From: Stephanodiscus triporus
Lineage: Eukaryota; Bacillariophyta; Thalassiosirophyceae; Thalassiosirales; Thalassiosiraceae
Reading direction: 5' to 3'
NCBI GenBank assembly: GCA_036939755.1
Contig: JALLAZ010000284.1
Location: 1-17,880 of the forward strand
Length of the DNA stretch: 17,880 nt
Within the stretch, counting starts at the first letter, position 1. Each line of letters starts with the position of its first letter. The position numbers and the translations under genes are program-made. The notes under the pieces are model-generated. The model saw only the letters and a list, made by a program, of their open reading frames with translations. It was not told where the DNA came from and ran no database searches. Positions 8,088-15,742 of this stretch are shown in pieces.

Positions 8088-9261
8088 ATGACACTGCTCG
8101 AGCACATGCACCTGCTCGCACCAAATAATGTTCAAAACGACGGTAGCGGCGACGGAATTAGAGGCTTACTGGATTTCTTCGTCAGCGTCCTGGGATTCGG
8201 TTTGGATCAAAATAGTGTGGGCAACGTGAAGAAGGGATCAGGTATGATGTATGCCTTCATATGAGATGCAGAGCCGCTCAATTATCGGGAAGTTTGGTGT
8301 GACTCATTCATCAATTCCTTGCAAACTGTCTTCTTACGCGGAAGGAGTTGTAATTTTCAACTGTGGCGTATCACAATTGCACCTTGAAAGTTTTTTGCGA
8401 CAAGAAATGAACGACTCGGGAGGTTGTTTTTCGGATTACGAAGTGGGTTTGTGTTACAATAATCTCGTTTCGTTGAAAGAAGGGCTTTCCCGCAGTGGCC
8501 TTTGCTCGTACACAATAATAAATGAGGGCGGCGATAACGAAACTATACGAATCACGGATATGTATGGTAGAATCTTTGTGGCCAGGGAATCAAGGAGCCA
8601 GACTAAGATTGACAGCACGGCCGAACCCACCATCTCGTCTCTATGTCAGCGGTCAGTTATATGCACCAGCGACGAAGATATTATCCAATACGGTGCGGAT
8701 GTTGTAGAGAAATATGGCAGTACGTGCGAGCCACTCTGTCGAGGAATTGACTATATTGAGTTTTTTGTTCCAGTGCTTGCTGATGACAATGGAAACACTA
8801 TGGGGAAAATTGCCACTTTCTACGATTCCTTCTTTGATGCGCCCACGACGGTGACACGCGATGGATCGTCTCACGTCGCAATCATAGGTTTCGGGAAGAT
8901 CGGTGACGACGGCCGGGCCGAGCAATGTCTATTGTTTCGAGAGAGACTGTGCGACAATCCGCCTACGGCCGTTGGCTTCGTCGATAATGCCGATCTCGGT
9001 ACTGGCCATCGCATCGCTATTTACGTCGGAGCGAACGACGACGACTTTGAGGTGGCCGCGACGAATTGCGCGGAAGGCGGCCTACTGTTGATGAATTCGA
9101 ATTTCGAGGACCGTGTCCTAGATGTCGACTCCGCGATGAAAATGAAACAATTTCGATTCAAGGACATAATCGACGTCGAGACCGGCGATGTCTTGTACGT
9201 CCTGGAGCATGAAGTACGCTCCACAAGTCATCACCTCTTTCCACGGCACGTGGCAGTTTAG
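8088..9261 (+). CDS. Two-domain VOC (glyoxalase/dioxygenase superfamily) protein, two exons
   Basis: Exon 1 is 8088-8241 and exon 2 is 8345-9261. The intron 8242-8344 (103 nt) has donor GTATGA; an acceptor three bases on (exon from 8348) also keeps frame and would remove one Gly. The product is 356 residues. Domain 1 runs L-L-E-H-M-H-L-L-A-P, then L-L-D-F-F-V-S-V-L-G-F-G-L-D, then across the junction V-V-I-F-N-C-G-V-S-Q-L-H-L-E. This is the usual VOC order, with His near residues 6-8 and His64/Glu66 as possible metal ligands. Domain 2 starts near residue 182 (Y-I-E-F-F-V-P, F-Y-D-S-F-F) and ends D-V-L-Y-V-L-E-H-E. VOC proteins include glyoxalase I, extradiol dioxygenases and resistance proteins; the reaction here is unknown. 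The first in-frame ATG (8088) was taken as the start. The 3' end is 68 bases from the TRAPPC6 stop. Confidence 0.8.
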
Positions 9262-9278
9262 CTATTTCAGCGCTGTTA

Positions 9279-9292
9279 TAATAATATTATTA
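9279..9292. terminator. AT palindrome between convergent stop codons
   Basis: TAATAATATTATTA is a perfect 14-base palindrome in the 68-base gap between two convergent genes. It reads the same on both strands and could serve 3'-end formation for both, but that is inference. Confidence 0.4.
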
Positions 9293-9329
9293 AGACACTC
9301 AAATAATGGAGCCACGAATCCCCGATGTC

Positions 9330-10268
9330 TCATTTGACCTTGATGTTGAACGAGCAGCTCGCCATGGTCTTACCATCGGCCAGGAAATCGCAACTAACGA
9401 CGGCGCCGCTCAGTCCCAAGCAGGCCAACGCGCCCCTGATCAACCCGCACGGGAAGGCCAGGATGCGTATCGCACCCACCCTCGCGCTCTCCTCGTCGGG
9501 GGGTAGACGTCGGAGCCACTTGAGCTCCTGATCCTTCAGCACGAAAACGCCGCGGTGATTCGTCTGCAATTTGTCGATCTGCTTCCTGAAGACCTCCATC
9601 CAGAATTCCTTGCAAAGGAACTTCACGGCCTCCAATTGGGTCTTGGGGTCCATGACTGTGTGATGCCCCCCCCCGCCCATGACGATGGGACCGCCGACGT
9701 TGGTCCCGGAAGTCGCCGCGATGGACGGCGGCACGTCCACGAAGCCGGTCTCCGGGGAGGGCGATCCGGGTCCGAGGAGGGGACGGTGCTGCGCGAGTCG
9801 CTCGCACAGCCTGTAACCCACGTCGTACCCCATCCTCTCTATCCGAGCCGCGCTTCGCTCGGCCGCCATGATCGCGGCGGCGGCGGCGTCCTCGCCGTCG
9901 TCGTCGTCCTTAGTTTTCGGGGGGGCGTCGTCGTCGTCGTCGCCGCCGCCGCCGCCCGACGCGTCGGCCCTCACCCGCTCTCCGTCATCGCCGGCCCCAC
10001 TTGTGACCCTTCCCTTCTGCGCCGCCGCGACCGCGCGTAAACGCCGCGCCTCCTCGGCGATGCGCTTCTCGCTCCTCTCGACCCACTGGAGGATCTCGGC
10101 GAGTAGGAATTCGTAGGCGCACTCGGCCACGTGTTCGGCGGTGGCGTTGGTGGGGGGTGACGACGATGGACCCGATTTGGAGGCGGAGGTAGAGGAGATG
10201 GAGGATGGGGTCCTCGCGTGGATGGGCGGGAGTAGGCCGCCGCTGGTAGGGCCCGCAACTGTTGTCAT
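9330..10268 (-). CDS. TRAPPC6: TRAPP complex subunit 6 (TRAPPC6/Trs33/Bet3 family)
   Basis: From ATG at 10268 the product has 312 residues, far longer than the roughly 160-270 usual for the family. The core is split. The first helix is A-E-C-A-Y-E-F-L-L-A-E-I-L (48-60). About 80 residues rich in Arg, Ala, Gly and Asp follow. Then come I-E-R-M-G-Y-D-V-G-Y-R-L-C-E-R-L (143-158), a second Pro/Gly loop, L-E-A-V-K-F-L-C-K-E-F-W-x-x-V-F-x-K-Q-I-D-x-L-Q-T-N-H-R-G (212-240), and L-A-F-P-C-G-L-I-R-G-A-L at about 270-281. These are hallmarks of Trs33/TRAPPC6, a tethering subunit acting at ER-Golgi vesicles. The N-terminal 45 residues are Ser/Pro/Thr-rich. The start is uncertain: an alternative first exon 10363-10348 joined at 10258 (intron 89 nt, donor GTAAGG, acceptor AACAG) is also in phase and would begin M-G-E-Q-G. 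It shares its promoter space with the methyltransferase gene. Confidence 0.92.
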   Translation of the reverse strand: MTTVAGPTSGGLLPPIHARTPSSISSTSASKSGPSSSPPTNATAEHVAECAYEFLLAEILQWVERSEKRIAEEARRLRAVAAAQKGRVTSGAGDDGERVRADASGGGGGDDDDDAPPKTKDDDDGEDAAAAAIMAAERSAARIERMGYDVGYRLCERLAQHRPLLGPGSPSPETGFVDVPPSIAATSGTNVGGPIVMGGGGHHTVMDPKTQLEAVKFLCKEFWMEVFRKQIDKLQTNHRGVFVLKDQELKWLRRLPPDEESARVGAIRILAFPCGLIRGALACLGLSGAVVSCDFLADGKTMASCSFNIKVK

Positions 10269-10472
10269 GATGTGGGATTGAGGGTGGTACTCCGTGTCGA
10301 CACAGGCTGAGTATGGTACTATTACACACAGGAAAGCCACACCTTACCGCCCTGCTCGCCCATCCCGCCGCCACCGCCCAGTATGATACCGTCCAGATTG
10401 CAGATCCTACTCTTACAGCGGTGCCTTACTCCGGCGGCAGGTCTCTTCTACACATAATTGTCTGGACATGAA

Positions 10473-12389
10473 ATGAGACGGCATCTGGAAAGCCTGGTGT
10501 TAATTTTGTTCGTTGAATCATCCGTGTGCTTTCATCCAAGCATCTCTGTCGACAAACCACAGTATCGTTTCGCACACCAGCATCCGTACGAGGCCGGTAA
10601 AGAAACTGTCGAGTCGATCTGCCGATCAACATCGTGGGAAGAGCGCCTTCGACGGGAGGCAACAGAAGCTCTTCTCCCAGTTTTCTTTCCTACTAGTGTT
10701 GCATCGCCAACAAGTAGGAATGGCCCTACGGAACATAGTCCGATCACTGCTGAAGCGTCGCTGAAGCGACTTCTTCGTAAAAAATACCAATACCCGCAAG
10801 AAGAATTTGATTCTGATCGACACCAAAACATATCCGTTAATGAATCTCGCGGTAGACTTGCTGCATTGATACTCGGAACGAGTGTCATGCGCTTACGACA
10901 TTGGTATATTGTGGTCAGTCAAAATGGTTTCATTCTACATCATGGTGCAAAGATTCCAATCCCATATCCACTAGATCGTTCCCTTCTTTCCCTGGTGACT
11001 TATAATGATCCTTTGGGCGTATCAGAAGATGAAAATCACGAACATATCACCGAAGAAGCATTATTGGTCAGAGCCATGGTAGACGAACATGCGCGATATC
11101 TTTCATCTTCCGGTAATCGTACACTTCCCATTCTACCATCAAATTCATCTCGAGATACAGAACTTGCCATACAGTATAGCCTTCCGCCCTTCTTCGCATC
11201 ATCACTTCTCTTGCAATACGGATACACGCAAGCACAAAAGATTTGTGAACTGATGAACAGCCCGGGTCCAATCACATTACGAAGGAATGCAATTCAATTT
11301 CCTGGTTCGGATGACGATCTCTGTGAATGGCTCTGGGAGGAAGATGGGATCAAAGCTGAGAGTTGCAATCGACTACATTCGTGTCAAAACAGTACGGTCC
11401 TGTCGTCCACCTTGACCCGCGATGGAAGTAACGGATACGTTGTCGGAAGCTCGTCCATTCCAGGTTCTATCCTGCCACCACCGAATGGGGCTATACGAAT
11501 TCTTCCACCCGAATCAATCGACGCCACAACAGCTGAACGACGACGAAGCATCAAGTCAATATGGTCCATGAGAGGATGGCAAAATGGGTACTTTGAGGTG
11601 CAAGATGCAGGATCGCAAATCATCACACAATCGTTGGAGGTGAGGCCTGGAGAATCCATCTTGGACTACTGTGCAGGAAATGGCGGTAAGAGCTTTGGAC
11701 TTGCATCTGCGCTTTTGGATACTACTTCTCCTACTGGTGGCAGCCATTCTAATGACGAATGTGGCGCGAGAAAGGATTCTACTTCCCGTCAAAGCAAGAT
11801 TGTGGCACACGATGTGGTTGACGAGAGGCTTCGTCAAATCAAGGGGAGCTTAAAACGAGTGGGCTTCACTGCTCGGGTTGACGCAAACAATGACAACGAT
11901 ACAGTGTATGTAGCCCAGAACCGCCGCGGCGATTGCGAATGCACCTTTCAGATAGCGACATCCTCAGATTTGGATGCGGGGATCAACTGCATCGCCTCGT
12001 GTTTCGATGCCGTGTTAGTCGATGCACCCTGTTCGAGCACGGGGGTTCTCCGGCGCAGACCCGCGCAGCGATGGGACCTTACAGAAAAGCAGATGTACGA
12101 AGAATTGCCGAAATTGCAGCTGGAGGTATTGGAAAAGGCTGCATCGTTCGTGGCGGAGGGGGGCAGGTTGGTGTACTCGACTTGCTCGTTACTGACGGAA
12201 GAAAATGATTTCGTGGCGAGGAAATTCGAACAATCGACGGTAGGGAGCGGCTTCGAGCGTTGGGACTTCTCTCTCATCCGGGGCAATGATTCTCTTCTCT
12301 CTGAAGATCGCCATACCTTGACCCTGCTGCCTTCCGAAATCAGTGATGGATTTTTCATCGCTCGATGGAAGCGTGGTACAAAAGTATGA
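10473..12389 (+). CDS. RsmB/NSUN-type RNA cytosine-5 methyltransferase, probably plastid-targeted
   Basis: A 638-residue single-exon protein from the first in-frame ATG at 10473. SAM-binding motif I, I-L-D-Y-C-A-G-N-G-G-K-S, lies at about 396-407; motif II-like I-V-A-H-D-V-V-D-E-R follows. Motif IV D-A-P-C-S-S-T-G starts at 517 (Cys520), then R-W-D-L. Motif VI Y-S-T-C-S lies at 568-572 (Cys571). Both catalytic cysteines of the NOL1/NOP2/Sun family are present, as is the closing D-G-F-F-I-A-R. Such enzymes methylate C5 of cytosine in rRNA or tRNA with S-adenosylmethionine. The N-terminus M-R-R-H-L with a hydrophobic core and S-S-V-C-F-H-P at 16-22 resembles a diatom plastid presequence with F at +1. 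A plastid 16S rRNA (RsmB-like) role is therefore the best inference; ER or secretory localisation is the alternative. The N-terminal 380 residues are poorly recognisable. Confidence 0.9.
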   Translation: MRRHLESLVLILFVESSVCFHPSISVDKPQYRFAHQHPYEAGKETVESICRSTSWEERLRREATEALLPVFFPTSVASPTSRNGPTEHSPITAEASLKRLLRKKYQYPQEEFDSDRHQNISVNESRGRLAALILGTSVMRLRHWYIVVSQNGFILHHGAKIPIPYPLDRSLLSLVTYNDPLGVSEDENHEHITEEALLVRAMVDEHARYLSSSGNRTLPILPSNSSRDTELAIQYSLPPFFASSLLLQYGYTQAQKICELMNSPGPITLRRNAIQFPGSDDDLCEWLWEEDGIKAESCNRLHSCQNSTVLSSTLTRDGSNGYVVGSSSIPGSILPPPNGAIRILPPESIDATTAERRRSIKSIWSMRGWQNGYFEVQDAGSQIITQSLEVRPGESILDYCAGNGGKSFGLASALLDTTSPTGGSHSNDECGARKDSTSRQSKIVAHDVVDERLRQIKGSLKRVGFTARVDANNDNDTVYVAQNRRGDCECTFQIATSSDLDAGINCIASCFDAVLVDAPCSSTGVLRRRPAQRWDLTEKQMYEELPKLQLEVLEKAASFVAEGGRLVYSTCSLLTEENDFVARKFEQSTVGSGFERWDFSLIRGNDSLLSEDRHTLTLLPSEISDGFFIARWKRGTKV

Positions 12390-12581
12390 CTTCGACTAGG
12401 GCTGCTGTCGGCAATGTCCATTGAAAACTATTGAGGGCTCTATGATGTTTAGTTGAATGGTTGCGCGAATTATCTGCTGGTGCGGCATAGTATTTTTTTT
12501 TCTCGTTACACACACCCAACCGTCGGCGTAGTCATCATCGTCCCCCCGCCGCGCCGCCCCCCCCCCCACGCCCGATAAAAA
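12390..12581. repeat. 3' intergenic gap with an 11-base poly-C tract
   Basis: 192 bases separate the methyltransferase and 5-alpha-reductase stop codons, which converge. C-rich sequence dominates from about 12541, with eleven C in a row at 12557-12567, and an eight-T run lies near 12490. No clear poly-A signal was seen. Confidence 0.6.
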
Positions 12582-13667
12582 TCAAACGACGTACGGTAAT
12601 ACCGCCCATTTCCTCTCGATCGGATAGTCGTCGAACTTACGCAGGTACCACTCGTGATGGGCGATGCCCCTGGGTATCAAGTTGCTCATCGTGTATAGCA
12701 GGAAGGCCACCGACGGCAACGAGAATCCCGACGCCATCGAATATCCGAACCACTCGATGATCTCGCCGAGGAAATTAGGACACGACACGCGCGCGAATAA
12801 CGGCGATCGGGGGATGTGATACGCGCGTTGTCGATGATGTTGACGATGACGACGGTGGCGTCTCGTCGTCGTCGTCGTTCCATCCTGTTCGTTCCCCCCG
12901 TCGTCGCCGTCGTCGTTCCTCCTACGCAAATTCCTCAGCACCCCGTCCGCGTGCACGTTCGCGCCCATCCCCACGAAGAAGAGGCATATCCCCGCCCATC
13001 TCGATAGATTATCGAGCTCCAACGACGATGTCAGGGGAGGATGCCTCACGATCTGCGTCAGGTGGAAGCATTGCAGGTAGCCGTTCAATGTTGTTATCGC
13101 GGCCGCGCAGGCCGCGACGAGGAGAGGCACCCCCTGACTATCAGCACTCATACGCATCGGATACACGATCGCCCTGTTGACGTAATGCAGCGCGAAGAGG
13201 AACACGAGGACGAGATTGGTGGTGGGTATTTGCATCATCGTCACTCCGTGCGCGGTAGTACGATGGTCATCGTAGTATTCCTGCGGCGATGATGGCGTCG
13301 TCGTCGTCGTATCGTCGTCGCCAGGCCAATGCCGACGGCAGCAGTGCCAAACCCAAATCAAATTCGGACACTCGAACAAGAACCAGCTGATCCTCGCGTC
13401 GTACGTCGGTCCGTACCACCAGCGATACCCCCCCCCCCCCTCCGACTCCTCCGACACCGACGACGATCGTCCATCGTCGTTGTCATCGTCGTCGTTATTA
13501 TTCCGTCGCGGTTGCCCCCTCTCCTTCCTCGCGGGAGGAGGAGGAACGTGTCGACCGAACGGCGCGACTATGACGTATCGGGTGACAAGGTAGGTGGGGA
13601 TGGACGAGAGGAGGAAAAGTTTCGACAGGAGGGCGTGGAGATGGATTTGATCCGGCGTCGCGACCAT
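12582..13667 (-). CDS. 3-oxo-5-alpha-steroid 4-dehydrogenase (SRD5A/DET2) family membrane protein
   Basis: From ATG at 13667 the product has 361 residues, against about 260 for typical SRD5A1/2 or DET2. Family landmarks in order: R-Y-V-I-V-A-P-F-G-R-H (30-40), I-S-W-F-L-F-E-C-P (93-101), F-A-L-H-Y-V-N-R-A-I-V-Y-P (158-170), N-G-Y-L-Q (195-199), G-A-N-V-H-A-D-x-x-L-R-N-L-R (235-248), N-F-L-G-E-I-I-E-W-F-G-Y-x-M-A-S (298-313), and the C-terminal H-H-E-W-Y-L-R-K-F-D-D-Y-P (337-349). Several hydrophobic segments fit an ER membrane protein. Family members use NADPH to reduce the delta-4 double bond of 3-oxo steroids; in a diatom, sterol metabolism is a reasonable inference. Three low-complexity inserts (about 45-85, 112-140 and 248-282; Asp, Thr, Arg/His runs) account for the extra length and fall between conserved segments. 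An ATG at 13787 in the same frame adds 40 unlikely residues. Confidence 0.92.
   Translation of the reverse strand: MVATPDQIHLHALLSKLFLLSSIPTYLVTRYVIVAPFGRHVPPPPARKERGQPRRNNNDDDDNDDGRSSSVSEESEGGGGYRWWYGPTYDARISWFLFECPNLIWVWHCCRRHWPGDDDTTTTTPSSPQEYYDDHRTTAHGVTMMQIPTTNLVLVFLFALHYVNRAIVYPMRMSADSQGVPLLVAACAAAITTLNGYLQCFHLTQIVRHPPLTSSLELDNLSRWAGICLFFVGMGANVHADGVLRNLRRRNDDGDDGGNEQDGTTTTTRRHRRHRQHHRQRAYHIPRSPLFARVSCPNFLGEIIEWFGYSMASGFSLPSVAFLLYTMSNLIPRGIAHHEWYLRKFDDYPIERKWAVLPYVV
13428..13440 (-). repeat. 13-base poly-C/poly-G tract in coding sequence
   Basis: Read on the minus strand as four glycines within the first low-complexity insert of the 5-alpha-reductase family protein. As with the tract at 709-723, its length decides the reading frame. 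Confidence 0.85.
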
Positions 13668-13782
13668 TATTATTATTTTATTTATTCCCCCTGTGATGAT
13701 TATTTTGTTGGGGATGGGCCATGCCAACTCACAGTCCACAAATACTTGGATGATGAATGAAGGGCCAGCGGATTTAACCATG

Positions 13783-14265
13783 ACCACAACTCCCTGCTAC
13801 CACCTCCCCTTTGCCTCTCTTCCTATCAAACCCCCACCCTGGCGCACCCGCCACCTCCCACCCACCTCCCTATATCGCCTCCCGATCTACGTCCTACTTC
13901 TTTTCTCCCACTCACCTTTCCCTTCTTCATTGAGCCCCTTCGTGCTCCTTGTCACCCAATACCACCTCAACCCCTGCTCCCCCATATCAACTGCGCTCGG
14001 CCACCTCCGGCCCTATCTCCTCCAAAAAAATTACTACATCCACCCTACTCCCTCCATCAACCTCCTCCCCCCATCCCGCCTCCGTCCCATCACTACTTCC
14101 CTCCCTTTACCTATCACACTGGCCCCCATCTTGGCCGGCCCTCATGTCTTCACCCTCCACCCCCTATGCCACCCCACTACTAAGTCCTCCGTAACCCCCT
14201 ACCCCCTCCCTTCCTAACCTCCACCCTTAACCATCAATTCCGCCCCCTCCTCGAAGACCTCCCTA
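13783..14265. other. Pyrimidine-rich, G-poor tract
   Basis: Almost 480 bases in which the plus strand is mainly C and T with some A and very little G. Because stop codons need purines, all three plus frames are largely open, so openness says nothing about coding. The frame continuous with the gene at its right end would give a Pro/His/Leu-rich protein, but it carries TAA at 14181 and has no useful ATG. The tract may be an untranslated leader, a long polypyrimidine region, or a decayed Pro-rich N-terminal exon. It marks the edge between the conserved gene block and the probable mobile element. Confidence 0.6.
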
Positions 14266-15200
14266 CAGGTGAGACATGGCAATCATGGAATGATGTTGAG
14301 AACATCGAACGTCGTCGTTTGGTCATTGGTGCCTTTGAATTTGATAAAAAGGCAGTGTGACGTACACCGAAAAACATCACTTCCATGATGTGTTTGCAGC
14401 CCTTCTTCTAATGTTGAACTTGCAGTTGGAGGCATCGGCAATCGCTCCTGAAAGGTCTCAAATTTTCAACACTCGGATGAAGTGGCACAAAGACAACAGT
14501 GCACCTGACAGTTGCAACGCAAATATCCAAGGCAACTCCTTCGGTAGAGTGAACAAGAATTTCTTCAGGTTTGTTATCGACTTTATTTCCATCCAACTTG
14601 TCTTCAACAATTGGTACCCTTTTCTGTCCCAGTATGCTCCAGCACCATTCAGTACGGAAGACTCTAACACTGATGTCCTTGGTGACCGTATTACTTCACA
14701 AGTATCCAGCTCAGGGAGTTAAGGTAAGCTTACGAATTCATACTTTTCTTGCGACAGTACGAAATCGTACTGTCGCGAAACAATACGACTTCGTATTTTT
14801 TCTCCAAAAAATACTAATTGCTCTTTCTATGAAGGTATTCATGACGGGCAACACAGTTGGTTGGCCAGTGCCATCGTTGAAGGCACTGTTCTCACAGGTT
14901 GTCACCTACCACAACAAGTTCAAAAAGGGTATCATTTGCGCTTGGCGCGAGTATGCCGATGTGAAGGACTGCCTTTGGATTCATCATTGTTGGGTAATCC
15001 TCCAGTTTGTTCATGCAAAATTTGCTGTGGAGATCAACACTGCCCTTAACGACTACCACCCGGATGGTGCTTATTTCTTCAAACACAAAAATTATCATCT
15101 TTTTCTGAGGAGCATGGATGAGGAGATGATGCAACGCCATTATGAGTGTCATGGGGAGCATCCACGCTTTGGTTTGTTGTGGCTAGGAAAGAGAATGTAG
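14185..15200 (+). CDS. Unrecognised multi-exon gene, probably element-borne; 5' end not resolved
   Basis: Four exons: first exon up to 14354 (open from 14184, start codon not found), then 14426-14568, 14633-14723 and 14835-15200 (TAG). Introns: 71 nt (donor GTGTGA, acceptor CTTGCAG), 64 nt (donor CAG/GTTTGT, acceptor CTGTCCCAG) and 111 nt (donor AAG/GTAAGC, acceptor TGAAG). Phases agree at all three joins, and splicing removes the stops that end the separate open frames. The joined protein reads F-R-P-L-L-E-D-L-P-T-G-E-T-W-Q-S-W ... K-A/L-E-A-S-A-I-A-P-E-R-S-Q ... N-K-N-F-F/S-M-L-Q-H-H ... G-V-K/V-F-M-T-G-N-T-V-G-W-P-V-P. It then continues with aromatic-, His- and Cys-containing sequence ending in G-L-L-W-L-G-K. 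I recognise no family and no catalytic motif. It may be an accessory protein of the element; capture of a host gene fragment is the alternative. Confidence 0.6.
14731..14797. repeat. Palindrome cluster in the third intron of the unrecognised gene
   Basis: Three units inside the intron 14724-14834: TACGAATTCATAC (14731-14743); a 26-base near-continuous inverted repeat at 14751-14776 whose arms GCGACAGTACGA and TCGTACTGTCGC are perfect complements around two bases; and AATACGACTTCGTATT (14782-14797, 7-base arms, loop CT). All share the TACGA...TCGTA core. Confidence 0.9.
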
Positions 15201-15220
15201 GATTCATTTTAGACGGTGTT

Positions 15221-15650
15221 CTTTTGATGTTGCGTTAAGTAAGTACATAAATCTAAGTTGTGTGTTTAGTTCCTTACTAATTGGTTATAGCAGTCTGTAC
15301 ATAATTCAAAGTTCTTTGTGAACTCCTTCAATACGAATTTGTATTGATGGATCTGGGTACGAATTCGTACTTATGTAGCAAAGTAGTTCATCCTAACCGG
15401 CATATTCCTTTCTCTTTTGTTGTTGAGTTAAGTCAGTACATGAATCTAAGTTGTGTGTTTAGTTCCTTACTAATTCGTTTTTGCAGTCTGTACATAATTC
15501 AAAGTTCTTTGTGAACTCCTTCAATACGAATTTATTATTGACGAATCTGGGTACGAATTTGTACTTACGGAGTTGGATACGAATTCGTGCTTTTGTCTGT
15601 AATACTCAGAAGTTCTAGCAAAGTAGTTCATCCTAACCGGCATATCCCTT
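15221..15650. repeat. Tandem direct duplication between the two convergent genes, with palindromes
   Basis: Copy 1 is 15221-15410 (190 bp) and copy 2 is 15414-15650 (237 bp), nearly identical by eye except at palindromes. Copy 1 has CAATACGAATTTGTATTG (15329-15346) and GTACGAATTCGTAC (15357-15370). Copy 2 has a disrupted version of the first (15522-15540), GTACGAATTTGTAC (15551-15564), and about 47 extra bases holding ATACGAATTCGTGC (15577-15590). The whole spacer 15201-15742 should be the 3' untranslated space of both genes. No other gene is seen in it, and its last 90 bases show nothing notable. Confidence 0.93.
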
Positions 15651-15742
15651 CAATCGCGGTGGTGGGTTTTGTTTTTTTCGTCAAAAGCTGCAAATTCCAT
15701 AGAACCCTGTTTTAGTCCCTTTCTTACTGTTGGTACCTGTAA

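Noticed and set aside
8251..8344. Start of the VOC protein at 8251
   Set aside because: This stretch fits an intron; splicing exon 1 to 8345 restores a complete first VOC domain in phase.
13668..13787. N-terminal extension of the 5-alpha-reductase family protein to ATG 13787
   Set aside because: The added residues do not resemble the family; the stretch also contains GTGAGT and CACAG, which may be a 42-nt leader intron, but that is too short to assert.
13693..14217. 174-codon plus-strand frame
   Set aside because: It runs from antisense of the reductase 5' region into the C/T-rich tract, where all three plus frames are largely open.
15221..15650. Possible CRISPR array or terminal repeats
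   Set aside because: Only two long copies without spacers of regular length, in a eukaryotic setting; the units are palindromes of variable spacing. They are internal to the element, so not terminal repeats.
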